Shown: positions 17,411 through 26,718, counted from the first letter of the stretch. The stretch: DNA of 31,289 bases from CAYYNP01 sp964472545 (GCA_964472545.1 CAYYNP010000090.1:1-31289), one strand, 5' to 3'. Notes: generated from the sequence alone by a model not told the origin. Numbers and translations: made by a program.

Positions 17411-17965
17411 GTGCCCAGTTATCGTGTAGCAATATCGAGGCTTTCACTCAGCATCTTCGACATCGTCGGGCAGGACGGCGATGAACCTGGTTTCATCGGT
17501 CACACGGGGCTAGCCAAGTCTTCTGGTTCGCAAGACGCTGCCAAGATACCCGTGCTCGACATGGGACCGCCCTTGCGTGGCCAGAGTGGCTCAGGCCACG
17601 TGCAGGCCCACGTTGTGGGCAGCGCCAACTTGACGGACGACGAATTGCGGAAGATCAAGACATTCGTTGATCGTCACGCAAACGAGCATCAGGTATTCTC
17701 GCGATTCACGATGAGCCAGTTGATTAAGTGCGCTCCGCAGATGTACTGCGTTCACCCGCATGCGTCCCCGTACTACGAGGATGACGGACGCTACGCGAGA
17801 ATGCGGTTTAGCTGTGCGGGCTTTGTGATGGAAGCATACAAGAAGGCAAGGATCGAATTGCTGGCTTCGGACGACTTGCCGAAGGTCGATATCGAAGTCA
17901 TCACGGTAGCATACCCAGAGCAAGTACAATTGATGGAAAGTGGCAGAACCGCCCAGAGGATTTAG
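17411..17965 (+). CDS. Possible permuted papain-like (YiiX/NlpC-P60-type) protein, third gene of the unit
   Basis: A 184-residue protein starting at GTG 17411 with GGAG about 8 bases before, 21 bases after the previous stop. Near the C-terminus RFSCAGFVMEAYKKARI resembles the nucleophile helix of papain-like hydrolases, where Cys is followed by a small residue, Gly/Glu, Phe and Val, then AY. The only nearby histidines are upstream (VHPHASPYYEDD), which fits the circularly permuted group (YiiX, LRAT-like), in which His precedes Cys. That is a motif-level guess. The N-terminal 60 residues (ISRLSLSIFDIVGQDGDEPG) do not suggest a known domain. No export signal. Confidence 0.72.
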   Translation: MPSYRVAISRLSLSIFDIVGQDGDEPGFIGHTGLAKSSGSQDAAKIPVLDMGPPLRGQSGSGHVQAHVVGSANLTDDELRKIKTFVDRHANEHQVFSRFTMSQLIKCAPQMYCVHPHASPYYEDDGRYARMRFSCAGFVMEAYKKARIELLASDDLPKVDIEVITVAYPEQVQLMESGRTAQRI

Positions 17966-18125
17966 GGCTTGACGGCGACGGACCTTGGCCGGTGCTGCTC
18001 TGCGGTTACGTTTTTCACGCACTGAACCGGGACGCACACGTCATTCGGCACGAACCGTATACACCACGCATTGCGGATCGGCACTTCACTTAAGGGGCAG
18101 AGGTGCCACCCTCGTCGGAGATCCC

Positions 18126-18878
18126 ATGTCGCAAGACGATCCATCATCGACCGCGTCTCCTTCGGGCAAACGCCGCTTCGCCACCACGCGCTGGAGCATC
18201 GTGCTGGCCGCCGGGCGGGAGAGTTCGGCAGAGTCGGCCGCGGCGTTGGAGACGCTGTGTGAGACATATTGGTATCCGTTGTATGCGTACGTGCGGCGGC
18301 AGGGGCACGACTCGGCCGAGGCGCAGGACTTGACGCAGGGGTTTTTTGCGCGGCTGTTGGAGAAGAAGGACTTGCGGCAGGTGGAGCGGGAGCGGGGGAA
18401 GTTCCGGTCGTTTCTGCTGGCTTCGCTGAAGCATTATATCATCAACGAGTGGGATCGCGGCCGGGCGGCGAAGCGGGGCGGGGGGCGGACGCATCTGCGG
18501 CTGGACTTCGAGGACGGCGAGAGCCGCTATCGATTGGAGCCGGCCGGGGGGAAGACGCCCGAGGCGATCTTCGAGAAGCAGTGGGCGCTGGCCTTGTTGG
18601 CGCGGGTGCAGGAGGCCTTGCGCGAGGAGTCTCGCGAGGCCGGCAAAGAGGAGCAGTTCGAGCGATTGAGCGTTCGTCTGACCGGCGAGACGCCCTCGGC
18701 GACTTATCGTGAGTTGGCGGCCGAGTTGGGCACGACCGAGGGGGCCGTGAAGGTGGCCGTGCATCGGATGCGGAAGCGGTTTCGCGAGCGGCTCCGCGAG
18801 GAAATCGCCCAGACCGTGGCCGGCGAAGAGGACATCGACGACGAGATTCGCACGCTGTTCGACGCGTTGCGGTCGTGA
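18126..18878 (+). CDS. ECF-type RNA polymerase sigma factor
   Basis: About 250 residues from ATG 18126, which has GGAG 5 bases before it; the open frame extends upstream to 17985 but that part has no family match. The N-terminus RRFATTRWSIVLAAG is typical of planctomycetal ECF factors linked to Ser/Thr kinases. Region 2 is DSAEAQDLTQGFFARLLEKKDL, with core-binding and -10 recognition; region 4 is a helix-turn-helix near YRELAAELGTTEGAVKVAVHRMRKRFRE. No anti-sigma factor gene is adjacent. Instead the gene 88 bases downstream codes a kinase with membrane segments, so kinase action probably controls sigma activity; that is known for related pairs but not shown here. Confidence 0.9.
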   Translation: MSQDDPSSTASPSGKRRFATTRWSIVLAAGRESSAESAAALETLCETYWYPLYAYVRRQGHDSAEAQDLTQGFFARLLEKKDLRQVERERGKFRSFLLASLKHYIINEWDRGRAAKRGGGRTHLRLDFEDGESRYRLEPAGGKTPEAIFEKQWALALLARVQEALREESREAGKEEQFERLSVRLTGETPSATYRELAAELGTTEGAVKVAVHRMRKRFRERLREEIAQTVAGEEDIDDEIRTLFDALRS

Positions 18879-18966
18879 AAAACGAGAAATCTGCAAACTG
18901 CCTGTAACCTTCTCGCGGTTTTGCTTCTTTTGGAGTAGAACGAAACTCGCGTGAAGGAGATTTCCC

Positions 18967-20868
18967 ATGTCCGAAGCCCATCAATGTCCGAAATGTGGGG
19001 CCGAATTGCCGGCCGACGCCCCCGATGCGCCGTGTCCGGCGTGTTTGATTCAGTTGGGCCTGGCAAGCTGGGCGGAAGGCGGCGGCAGTGCTTCGGGCGA
19101 GGATGCCGAGGCCACCGAAGCGATGGCCGGGCGTTTTCGGCCGCCGGCTCCGGAGGAACTGGCCGGGCATTTTCCGCAACTGGAGATTATCGAACTGCTG
19201 GGCACCGGCGGGATGGGGGCGGTCTACAAGGCGCGGCAGCCGGGGCTGGACCGGTTGGTGGCGCTGAAGATTCTGCCGCCGGAGGTGGGCCGCGATCCGG
19301 CCTTTGCCGAACGTTTCGCCCGCGAGGCCCGGGCGATGGCCAAGCTGAGCCATCCGAACATCGTGGCGATTCACGATTCGGGCCAGGCCGGCGAGTTCTA
19401 TTATTTCGTGATGGAGTTCGTCGAGGGGATCAACCTTCGCGAGACGATCGACGCCGAGAAGCTCTCCTCGCAAGAGGCCCTGGCCGTGGTGCCGCAGATC
19501 TGCGAGGCCCTGCAATACGCCCACGATGCGGGCATCGTCCATCGCGACGTCAAGCCGGAGAACATCCTGCTGGACAAACAGGGCCGCGTGAAGATCGCCG
19601 ACTTTGGCCTGGCCAAGCTGCTGGGCAAGGCGCCGGCCGAGTTCACGCTAACCGGCACCGGGCAGGTGATGGGGACCGTGCATTACATGGCCCCCGAGCA
19701 GATGGAGCGGCCGTTGGAGGTCGATCATCGGGCCGACATCTATTCGCTCGGTGTGGTCTTCTACGAGATGCTCACCGGCGAGTTGCCGATCGGCCGGTTT
19801 GCTCCGCCGTCGAAGAAGGCCCAGGTCGACGTGCGGCTGGACGACGTCGTATTGCGGGCGTTGGAGAACGAGCCGGCGCGGCGCTATCAACACGTCAGCG
19901 AGGTGAAGTCGGGGATCGAACAGATCGGCGGTGCGGTTCATGAGGCGGGAAGCCCCGACGCCACAGCAGTCGATATCGGCGCCGCCGCGTTGGAGCCGAT
20001 TCGCCGTCAGGTGAAGGGGCCTGGGACGTGGCTGCTGATCACCGGCATCCTGAATTGGATCGGCATTCCGGGCGTCTCGATGGTTCTCGCGCCATTGGCC
20101 GCTCGCCAAGATGCGGGGCCGGAAGTCTGGCTGCTGCTGCTGGTGCCGCTGGCCTTCGTGGCCGGCGGGCTGCTGATCTACGCGGGGCTGAAGATGCGGC
20201 GGCTCGAGTCGTATGGCGTGGTGACCTTGGCCGCGTTGTTGGGCATGATCGTTACGCCCGGCAACCTCGTGGGCTTCCCGGTCGGCATCTGGGTGCTGGT
20301 GACGTTGCACAGCCGGGAAGTGAAGGAGGTTTATCGGCGGTGTCGTCGGCGTGAGGCGGGTGAGGCGCACGCGAACGTCGACACGGGGCCAAAGGTCTGC
20401 AAGATGGCGGTTGTCGGGGCGATCTGGTCGGCGTTTGGCGTGATCGCTTTGGCGCTGACGTTGATGGTCTCCGAAGCGACGACGACGATGGAAGGCTCCG
20501 CGCCGGGACCGCCGGAAGTGACTGTCTGGCAATGGATCGCCCGGCTGGTGATCCTGCCGTTGGGCGTCTTGGCGCCGTTTGTATGCACGACGCTGGGGTG
20601 CCTGGGCATCTCTCGCATTCGCCACTCTCGCGGCCGGCTGATCGGGTTGCCTTTGGCTGTGCCGGTGGCGTTGTTCTATCCGCTGTTGGTGCTCGACGGC
20701 GTGATATTCACCGTCGTCTACGTTGTGACCGACGGATCGGAGCATTGGCGCGTGATCTACGCCGTCACGGCGCTGGTGATCCTGGTGCTGGACGTCTACA
20801 TCGTTCGGGCGGCGTGGAAAGCGGCTGCCAGGCCGGCGGCACAGTTCCCCGCCGAACAGGGCGTCTAA
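18967..20868 (+). CDS. Membrane Ser/Thr protein kinase with N-terminal zinc ribbon
   Basis: A 633-residue protein behind an AAGGAG ribosome site. Residues 7-27 hold two CPxC pairs (CPKCGAE, CPACLIQ), a zinc ribbon. The kinase domain spans about 73-330: GTGGMGAVYKA loop, ATP-binding Lys101, HRDVKPEN with catalytic Asp194, DFG at 212-214 and APE at 242-244, so all key residues are present and it should be active. The rest holds seven or eight hydrophobic segments (for example WLLITGILNWIGIPGVSM, VWLLLLVPLAFVAGGLLIYAG, VIYAVTALVILVLDVYIV), a large membrane part without a recognisable sensor domain. It follows the ECF sigma gene by 88 bases on the same strand; the pair is a common planctomycetal signalling unit. 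Confidence 0.93.
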   Translation: MSEAHQCPKCGAELPADAPDAPCPACLIQLGLASWAEGGGSASGEDAEATEAMAGRFRPPAPEELAGHFPQLEIIELLGTGGMGAVYKARQPGLDRLVALKILPPEVGRDPAFAERFAREARAMAKLSHPNIVAIHDSGQAGEFYYFVMEFVEGINLRETIDAEKLSSQEALAVVPQICEALQYAHDAGIVHRDVKPENILLDKQGRVKIADFGLAKLLGKAPAEFTLTGTGQVMGTVHYMAPEQMERPLEVDHRADIYSLGVVFYEMLTGELPIGRFAPPSKKAQVDVRLDDVVLRALENEPARRYQHVSEVKSGIEQIGGAVHEAGSPDATAVDIGAAALEPIRRQVKGPGTWLLITGILNWIGIPGVSMVLAPLAARQDAGPEVWLLLLVPLAFVAGGLLIYAGLKMRRLESYGVVTLAALLGMIVTPGNLVGFPVGIWVLVTLHSREVKEVYRRCRRREAGEAHANVDTGPKVCKMAVVGAIWSAFGVIALALTLMVSEATTTMEGSAPGPPEVTVWQWIARLVILPLGVLAPFVCTTLGCLGISRIRHSRGRLIGLPLAVPVALFYPLLVLDGVIFTVVYVVTDGSEHWRVIYAVTALVILVLDVYIVRAAWKAAARPAAQFPAEQGV

Positions 20869-21086
20869 GGCCTGCCAGCCCTTCTGCCACGAGGTCCTTT
20901 GAGAGTACACCAGACTGTTGAAAGAACTCCCTCGTTACCGTTGCCGTCTAGAATCTCCCCCACACGGCCGGTTTTTCGTTGACAACCGCCCGCCGAAATC
21001 CAAGAAAACACCTTGACAGGCTCACCCGATCCGGCTCTCCTTGGAAGTAGACGGGAAGAGACTCCTTTGCCCGGGAGGACGAGGCC

Positions 21087-22946
21087 GTGAGAAACCTGTT
21101 TGCCGGCCGGCCAAGCGGTCGTTTGTCCTGGAATTCTCCGAGAAGCACGCGTCTTCGACGCCGGCTGACCGGTAGCCGGACGTTGCGCGTGGAGCCGTTG
21201 GAAGACCGCTGCCTGTTGGCCGTCGGCTGGCCGCCGGATGCGTCGATGGTGCCGGCTGCCCCGGATAGCGACGACGCCGTGGCGATCACGCTGGGCAGCG
21301 TCTGGGGACGCGGATGCACGCCGTCGATTTCGCTGGAGAAGATCGACGGCCAGGCGATCCACATCGGCGTCTACGACGCCTTCACGATGAGCATGTGTAC
21401 CACGGTACTCACGCCGTGGTCGGACACCGAGACGCTCGATCCGCTGCCCGCGGGCGACTATACCGTCTTCGCGTCGCTGTACCGCAACACGCTCGAATTC
21501 CCACGGGTCGAGTATCGTCTGGCCGAAGGGCCCAAGGAGGTGGCAGAGTTCAAGGTCTGGCCGGCACGTCCGGTTCCGCCGACCGAGTTGCAGGTGGCGC
21601 CCGCCAGCGATACCGGAGCCTCGTCGACCGACGGCATTACGAACGACTACGCCCCGCGGATCAATTGGCGGGCGTCGGCCGACCCAAACGTGGTGGGCTA
21701 CGTCGTCACTTTCGACAATGAGACGTTTGAAGTTACCGAGACGAGTTGGGCCTGGCCCTACCGCTGCCCGTGCATGGAGGGCACGCACGAGATCTTGGTG
21801 CAAGCCAAGTACGCCTCGGGCCAACTCGGGGCCCCGGCAAGCTATGAGTTCACGGTCGACTACACGGGCCCCAGCGTCGTCGCGCACGAACCGTCCGGCA
21901 CCATTCCCGACCCCGTCGATCACGTCCTGGTGACCTTCAGCGAACCGATCGACGAGAAGACGTTTACCAAAGAAGACGTCCACGTGCGGGCCGATTCGCT
22001 GCGGCTGTATATCCCGGTGACGGGCGTCGTGCCGGTTGGCGAAGAGACGTACCGCATCGAGTTCGACGGCCCCGAGTTGCGGATCGACTACCACGTGGAG
22101 ATCACCCCGGGCGTCGCCGACGTGGCCGGCAATCTGATGGATCAAGACCGGGACGGAGACCCGGGCGAGTCGCTGGAAGATATGTACGATGCGACTTACG
22201 TCGTCGCCCCAGAGCCGGCGATTCGTGGGCGCCACGTCTTCTACAACCACTCCGCGTTCGACGGCGACGACCCGGCCGCAAGTGACGCCGACGACGCGGC
22301 CGTTGCCACCGATAAGGCGGCCCTGCTGCCGGGCGAGAAGGCCGGTTTCGCCAACTACACCAGTTTCGCTCTGGGCATCAACGGCGTGATGATCGACGTC
22401 GACGGCCTGCCCCAGGACCGCACGCCGACGGCCGACGATTTTCGTTTCCGCGTTGGCGACGGGGTGAGTTTTGGCAATTGGACCGACGCGCCCGCTACAT
22501 CCGCGATCACCGTGCGGCGGGGCGATGGAGTCGACGGCTCCGATCGGGTATCCGTCGTCTGGCCGGACTACGCGATCCGCAACGGCTGGCTCGAGGTGAC
22601 CCTGCTGGCCGGCGAAGGCACGCATCTGCCCGAGGACGACGTCTTCTATTTCGGCAACGCCGTCGGCGAGGCGGGCAACCTGGCCGAGAATTCGCAGGTG
22701 ACCACGACCGACGTGCTCTTGGCACGCAACAACCCCCGCAACTTCCTCGACCCGGCCGGCGTTGACTTCGCCATGGACTACAACCGCGACGGGCGAGTGA
22801 ATACGACCGACGTTTTGCTGGCACGCAACAACCAGACGTCGTTTCTTACGGCGTTGGAGTTGGTCGCTCATGCCGGCCCCGCATCGGAGGAGTCCGCCGA
22901 AGTGGCCGAAGCCGTCGACCTGCTGTTGGCGACGTACGGGGGTTAG
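21087..22946 (+). CDS. Secreted LEPR-XLL protein with Ig-like and dockerin-like domains
   Basis: A 619-residue protein starting at GTG 21087, with GGGAGG at 21073-21078. The N-terminus has the planctomycetal RVEPLEDRCLL motif (LEPR-XLL), after a basic leader, and is probably an export or surface sorting signal. Then come beta-rich repeats: a fibronectin-like part (PTELQVAPASDTGASST, INWRASADPNVVGYVV) and a bacterial Ig-like Big_5 part (PSVVAHEPSG, LVTFSEPIDEKTF, VADVAGNLMDQDRDGD). The last 100 residues carry dockerin-like calcium sites: TTTDVLLARNN and DYNRDGRVNTTDVLLARNN. In cellulosomes dockerins bind cohesins; in Planctomycetes they often end secreted proteins and their partner is unknown. 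Probably a cell-surface or extracellular structural or adhesive protein. Confidence 0.88.
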   Translation: MRNLFAGRPSGRLSWNSPRSTRLRRRLTGSRTLRVEPLEDRCLLAVGWPPDASMVPAAPDSDDAVAITLGSVWGRGCTPSISLEKIDGQAIHIGVYDAFTMSMCTTVLTPWSDTETLDPLPAGDYTVFASLYRNTLEFPRVEYRLAEGPKEVAEFKVWPARPVPPTELQVAPASDTGASSTDGITNDYAPRINWRASADPNVVGYVVTFDNETFEVTETSWAWPYRCPCMEGTHEILVQAKYASGQLGAPASYEFTVDYTGPSVVAHEPSGTIPDPVDHVLVTFSEPIDEKTFTKEDVHVRADSLRLYIPVTGVVPVGEETYRIEFDGPELRIDYHVEITPGVADVAGNLMDQDRDGDPGESLEDMYDATYVVAPEPAIRGRHVFYNHSAFDGDDPAASDADDAAVATDKAALLPGEKAGFANYTSFALGINGVMIDVDGLPQDRTPTADDFRFRVGDGVSFGNWTDAPATSAITVRRGDGVDGSDRVSVVWPDYAIRNGWLEVTLLAGEGTHLPEDDVFYFGNAVGEAGNLAENSQVTTTDVLLARNNPRNFLDPAGVDFAMDYNRDGRVNTTDVLLARNNQTSFLTALELVAHAGPASEESAEVAEAVDLLLATYGG

Positions 22947-22964
22947 TTGCTGACGTATCGGACC

Positions 22965-23049
22965 TAGCCGAGGGCGGAAGCCCACGGACCGTGTCTGTTT
23001 TTGCGAACGTCGCGACCGCAAACCGTCCGGAGGCTTCCGCCCCCGGCTA
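22965..23049. terminator. Inverted repeat between convergent genes, probable bidirectional terminator
   Basis: Arms 22965-22982 (TAGCCGAGGGCGGAAGCC) and 23032-23049 are reverse complements at 17 of 18 positions. Inside them, CGGACC and the later GTCCG can pair further. It lies between the stop of the dockerin-like gene and the stop of the convergent GH38 gene, where a two-way terminator would be expected. No U run, so the mechanism is unclear; it could be a dispersed planctomycetal palindrome used as one. Confidence 0.6.
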
Positions 23050-23096
23050 TCGGCGATCGAGTTGCGCGCGGCCGTCTATCGAAACGATGTCGCGGT

Positions 23097-26000
23097 TCAC
23101 TCGCCGAATTCCGCTCGTACGGTCACTAGCCCCAGCGGCGGCACCTCGATCGGACCGCTGACTCGCTTCCGCGGTTCCTCGGAGAGGTCACTCAGCCAAA
23201 GACTCTCCGGCTGCGGATCGCTGAAGGTGAGGCGGGTGCCGACCGTCTGCTCGCCGAGGCCGAACAGCCGCACGATCACCGCCCGGCCGTCGCGGCTGGG
23301 CTTGAGCGTCGAGACGATCACTTTGGGCGAATCGACCGTCAATCGCGACGCGGCCACCGGTGTATTTCGACAAGCGGGCACCACGAGCAACGGCTGGCTC
23401 TGCTCGATGCCGAATCGCGTGGCGGCCACGGCGTCGTAGCCGCCGGCGTGCGGACGCACCGCGTATCGGAACACGGTCGGCCCTTCCTGGTCGGCCTTGT
23501 AGTTGGTGAACCAGTAGTTGTTCATCACGTAGGAGTAGAGCGTCTGCGACGGCTCGAGTGTATCGATCCACGGCAACTCGGCGGTGATTTTGCCGACTTC
23601 GACCAGCGGGGCGTCGCGCGTAGTCCAAGTGATGCCGAACTCATCATTCGACGTGTCGACCCAACGCTGCACGGTAAACCAGTTCCTGCACGCCCCGGGC
23701 AACTGGTCCTTCTCCACTTCGGCCACCGCCCAAGGGATATCCATCCGCATTCGGCCCTCCGGCACGGCAAACGGGAAGGCGAAATGCACGCCCTCCTTGT
23801 TGCGGATCGGCGTCTTGTCGACGATGTTGATGATCTCGACGTGATCCAGCCCGTCGATCACCCGGATTTCACGGGTCAGTTTGCGGCACCCCGGCGCATC
23901 GCACTTGATCAGCAGCGAGGCGACCAGCGGGCCCGGCTCCTTCACGCGGATCGTTACTGGGCCGCATCGCGTGGCAGCCGCCGGATCGGTGCCGGGGACG
24001 TAGAGGTAGTCGTTCAGGCCCATGCCGCTGGTGCGATCGACCAGGTCGGCATCGATGCCCTTTCGCCGCAGACTGGCAATCGCGCCCGTCTGTTTGTCGA
24101 TGACGAGAGAGAGAAGGGCGTTTTCGAGAGTGTTCCCTACGGCTTTGGCGGAGCCCGTCTTCAGTGGCTTGCTTACATAGTACGTCTTCGCGCCGAACGG
24201 CGGGACATCGGTGGCTACGAATGCAAGGCTGCCATCAGTAAGCCGTTGTGATGCAACGGGTTTGCCATCTGCCCCCGCAATTCCAATGTCGCGCGAGGGG
24301 AGGACTTTCCCGTCCATAGTGATACCGACTGACAGTTGCGTCTCGTCTTCGGGCTCTGCGGCCGGTAGGAAGATGACGCCGGTGCGCGGCCATGATGATG
24401 TGTTCTGAACGTCTACGCCGATAACCGGAATGTAGGCCGTCGACAGCTTGATCCGATACAGCAAGCCTTTCGCACTCTTCAGCAACGCCCGCGATTGTCG
24501 GTCCGCATCAAGCGCGAACGCCTGCTTGATCTTCCACTGACCCCTGGCGAAGTCGCTGTCCGGCTCGCTAATGCTGTTGTGCGCACCCCACGTGTGTTCG
24601 TCGTACAGCAGCACATTACGCCACGCCGTATAGAACGCTTTTGCGGGATAGGGAAAGTGAGGATCCGGATACTTCGACTCATTCCGCATGGCCCAAGCCG
24701 CCTCCGCCTGCAACAACCGCTCTGCCGCCGCCCGATTGATCGCCGTCTCGCGGGCCGACGAACCGGCGCCGTCTTCCCAGTAGGGCGTGAAATCGCCACG
24801 GAACTTGGGGATCGCGTCGCCGTGTCGGCGTTCGAGGTCGCGCATCATCTCGGAAGTCGTCCCGATTACCAGCTTCGGATAGGCGTACTTCGTGTTCCAC
24901 TCCTTGACGATCTCACAGAGTTCGAACGACGGGCCGTGGTTGTCGCCGAGGCAGTATCGGAGTTGCACGACGTTGTACGGATAGTCGCCGTCGGCCAGGC
25001 CTTGCAGCCGCAGCAGCAACTCGGCCCCGCTGGTGAAGACGCGATAGTAGCCCTTCTCGGGAATCCAGACGAGTACCCGATGCCGGCCGCAGGGGCTGAC
25101 CCAATAGAACGGCTTCTCGTCCCAGACCTCGTGCGTCAGGCCGATCCGGGCGCCGCTGTTGGGACCCATCGAGATGTACTTCACGCCGGCTTCGGCCAGC
25201 GCGGTAACCAGTCCCCAGGTGCAGCCGGGCACGTCGGTGATCATCGCCGAATCGATCTTCACGCCGCACTCTTTGCTGAGGATCTGCGAGTATTCCATCA
25301 GCCGCAGGAGTTCTTCCGGTCGGCAAAGCGCGGTCAGTTGGTTGCCGTAGAGCGCATCGAGCCCGATCTGGCCCTTGCGGACCGCTTCGATGAACTCGGC
25401 CCGCTTCTCCGGCGTGGCCTGCTTCAGGTAGCTTTCGGTGGCCCAGAGGACCTCGACGTTCCACTTGTATTGCGCCCCGGGCGGATAGTCGGCCGTGCGC
25501 CGGGCGGCTTCGATGGCCTGTTCGTAGAACCGCCAATGGTCTTGCTCGATCTTCGTCTGCAACTGGGTGTAGCCGATGTCGACGTGGGAGTGCGGTAGCA
25601 GATAGACCGTCCACTTGCGAACCGGCCGCAAGACGATCTGCCGCTGGGCGATCGTTCGGCCGCCGGCCGTGACGCTGACGCGAATCGGTGTTTCCGTCTC
25701 AACCGCCTCGACCGGCAATTCGACCACCTGGGCTCCCGGCTTCAGCGGCGTGTTGACCGCTTCGCCATCGCCGAGCTTGATCGTGGCACGGGCAACCTCG
25801 CCAACGTGCAGCAGCGTCAGCCGGACCGTCTGCATCAGGTTGCCGTTGCGGCGGACCAACGTGGCCGGGCTGTCGGCCGAGCGGACCAACGTGACCGGCT
25901 CCGACGGCGTCGACTCCACTTCGGCGGGCGTCTGAAAGCCGATCCAGTCGTAGAGCATCCAGCAGCCGGAGAGCGTGCGGATGGCAACCTCGTTAGCCCC

Positions 26001-26501
26001 GGCTTTGAGCACGCCGCGGGGCACGTCGACCTCGAAGCGATGTTGCTTGCCCTGGGCCGGCTCGCCCATGATCGAGGCGTCCGGCCCGCCGGCGGGCATG
26101 GCGGCCGTGAGCAGCTTGCGGCCGTTGACGGAAATCTCGATCTTCGGCGGCTGGAGGTGGTGCGTGTCGACCAGATCGAACAGCAGCCGGCAATCGCCCG
26201 AGGTGGGCGGCTTGCGGATGGTGAAGACGATCGTGTACGTGTGCTGCCGGTCGGCAGCCCAGGAATCGCCCGGGCCGGGATGGGCGTAGGGCCAGTCGCT
26301 CGACGCGTCGGACGCCCCCACGACGTAGAGTGGCTCCGTGCCCAGTTCGAGCCGGGCAAATCCGCCGGGTCCCTTGGCCAGTTCGGCCGTATTGTTGTCC
26401 GCCTTGCCGATCTGCCAAAGCAGCTTTGTTTCGGCCGCCGTCATTGAATCGGACAGCAGCAGGACCGCAAGACAAAGGCACGTAGGCAGGCAGCGTCGCA
26501 T
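23097..26501 (-). CDS. Exported GH38 alpha-mannosidase
   Basis: A 1134-residue protein with signal peptide MRRCLPTCLCLAVLLLSDSMTAA and GGAG before the ATG. Residues about 25-200 form a beta-sandwich carbohydrate-binding-like region (TLSGCWMLYDWIGFQTP, RFEVDVPRG). The GH38 catalytic domain begins at about 298: LLPHSHVDIGYTQLQ at 302-316 has the zinc ligands His306 and Asp308, ITDVPGCTWG at 421-430 the candidate nucleophile Asp423, and GDNHGPSFE a third zinc-site region. The C-terminal half has the long GH38 beta domains. The enzyme should remove mannose from non-reducing ends of alpha-mannosides, probably in the periplasm. Neighbouring DUF1080 and GH5 genes fit a glycan-use region, but each has its own spacing and they are not one operon. 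Confidence 0.92.
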   Translation of the reverse strand: MRRCLPTCLCLAVLLLSDSMTAAETKLLWQIGKADNNTAELAKGPGGFARLELGTEPLYVVGASDASSDWPYAHPGPGDSWAADRQHTYTIVFTIRKPPTSGDCRLLFDLVDTHHLQPPKIEISVNGRKLLTAAMPAGGPDASIMGEPAQGKQHRFEVDVPRGVLKAGANEVAIRTLSGCWMLYDWIGFQTPAEVESTPSEPVTLVRSADSPATLVRRNGNLMQTVRLTLLHVGEVARATIKLGDGEAVNTPLKPGAQVVELPVEAVETETPIRVSVTAGGRTIAQRQIVLRPVRKWTVYLLPHSHVDIGYTQLQTKIEQDHWRFYEQAIEAARRTADYPPGAQYKWNVEVLWATESYLKQATPEKRAEFIEAVRKGQIGLDALYGNQLTALCRPEELLRLMEYSQILSKECGVKIDSAMITDVPGCTWGLVTALAEAGVKYISMGPNSGARIGLTHEVWDEKPFYWVSPCGRHRVLVWIPEKGYYRVFTSGAELLLRLQGLADGDYPYNVVQLRYCLGDNHGPSFELCEIVKEWNTKYAYPKLVIGTTSEMMRDLERRHGDAIPKFRGDFTPYWEDGAGSSARETAINRAAAERLLQAEAAWAMRNESKYPDPHFPYPAKAFYTAWRNVLLYDEHTWGAHNSISEPDSDFARGQWKIKQAFALDADRQSRALLKSAKGLLYRIKLSTAYIPVIGVDVQNTSSWPRTGVIFLPAAEPEDETQLSVGITMDGKVLPSRDIGIAGADGKPVASQRLTDGSLAFVATDVPPFGAKTYYVSKPLKTGSAKAVGNTLENALLSLVIDKQTGAIASLRRKGIDADLVDRTSGMGLNDYLYVPGTDPAAATRCGPVTIRVKEPGPLVASLLIKCDAPGCRKLTREIRVIDGLDHVEIINIVDKTPIRNKEGVHFAFPFAVPEGRMRMDIPWAVAEVEKDQLPGACRNWFTVQRWVDTSNDEFGITWTTRDAPLVEVGKITAELPWIDTLEPSQTLYSYVMNNYWFTNYKADQEGPTVFRYAVRPHAGGYDAVAATRFGIEQSQPLLVVPACRNTPVAASRLTVDSPKVIVSTLKPSRDGRAVIVRLFGLGEQTVGTRLTFSDPQPESLWLSDLSEEPRKRVSGPIEVPPLGLVTVRAEFGE

Positions 26502-26533
26502 GGTTCGCTCCGTTGGTGGTTTTCAGAAGCGGT

Positions 26534-26614
26534 AGCTGGATTCGCAAGAATTCAGTCGGACAACCCGCAGTTGCCCCGGTGCGAGAATTCTACTGAATTC
26601 TTGCGAATTCAGCT
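26534..26614. repeat. Inverted repeat pair of a 22-base dispersed element
   Basis: Arm 26534-26555 (AGCTGGATTCGCAAGAATTC...) and arm 26593-26614 are reverse complements at 21 of 22 positions, with 37 bases between. A third copy is at 27756-27777. The element sits upstream of both the GH38 gene (minus) and the DUF1080 gene (plus), in the divergent promoter region. Confidence 0.9.
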
Positions 26615-26637
26615 ACTACCCGGTTCTCCGCGTTATG

Positions 26638-26667
26638 TTGGCGTACGAAGAACCGGCGCCGTATACT
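26638..26667 (+). promoter_or_regulatory. Candidate promoter of the DUF1080 gene
   Basis: TTGGCG at 26638-26643 and TATACT at 26662-26667 are 18 bases apart, 51 bases before the GTG at 26719. Same layout as the promoters at 85-113 and 6469-6498. Confidence 0.55.
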
Positions 26668-26718
26668 GTTGGGGCCCACCACGAAGCCCCATTTCCCCAA
26701 CCGACAAAGGAGATCCCC

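Noticed and set aside
21013..21018. TTGACA before the dockerin-like gene as a promoter
   Set aside because: No acceptable -10 box at 16-18 bases; a second TTGACA at 20979 also lacks one.
20865..23021. 718-residue minus-strand open frame opposite the dockerin-like gene
   Set aside because: Long only because of high GC; the plus strand carries LEPR-XLL, Ig-like and dockerin motifs, and the minus translation shows no domain.
24495..25598. 367-residue plus-strand open frame opposite GH38
   Set aside because: Shadow of the alpha-mannosidase, whose catalytic motifs are unmistakable.
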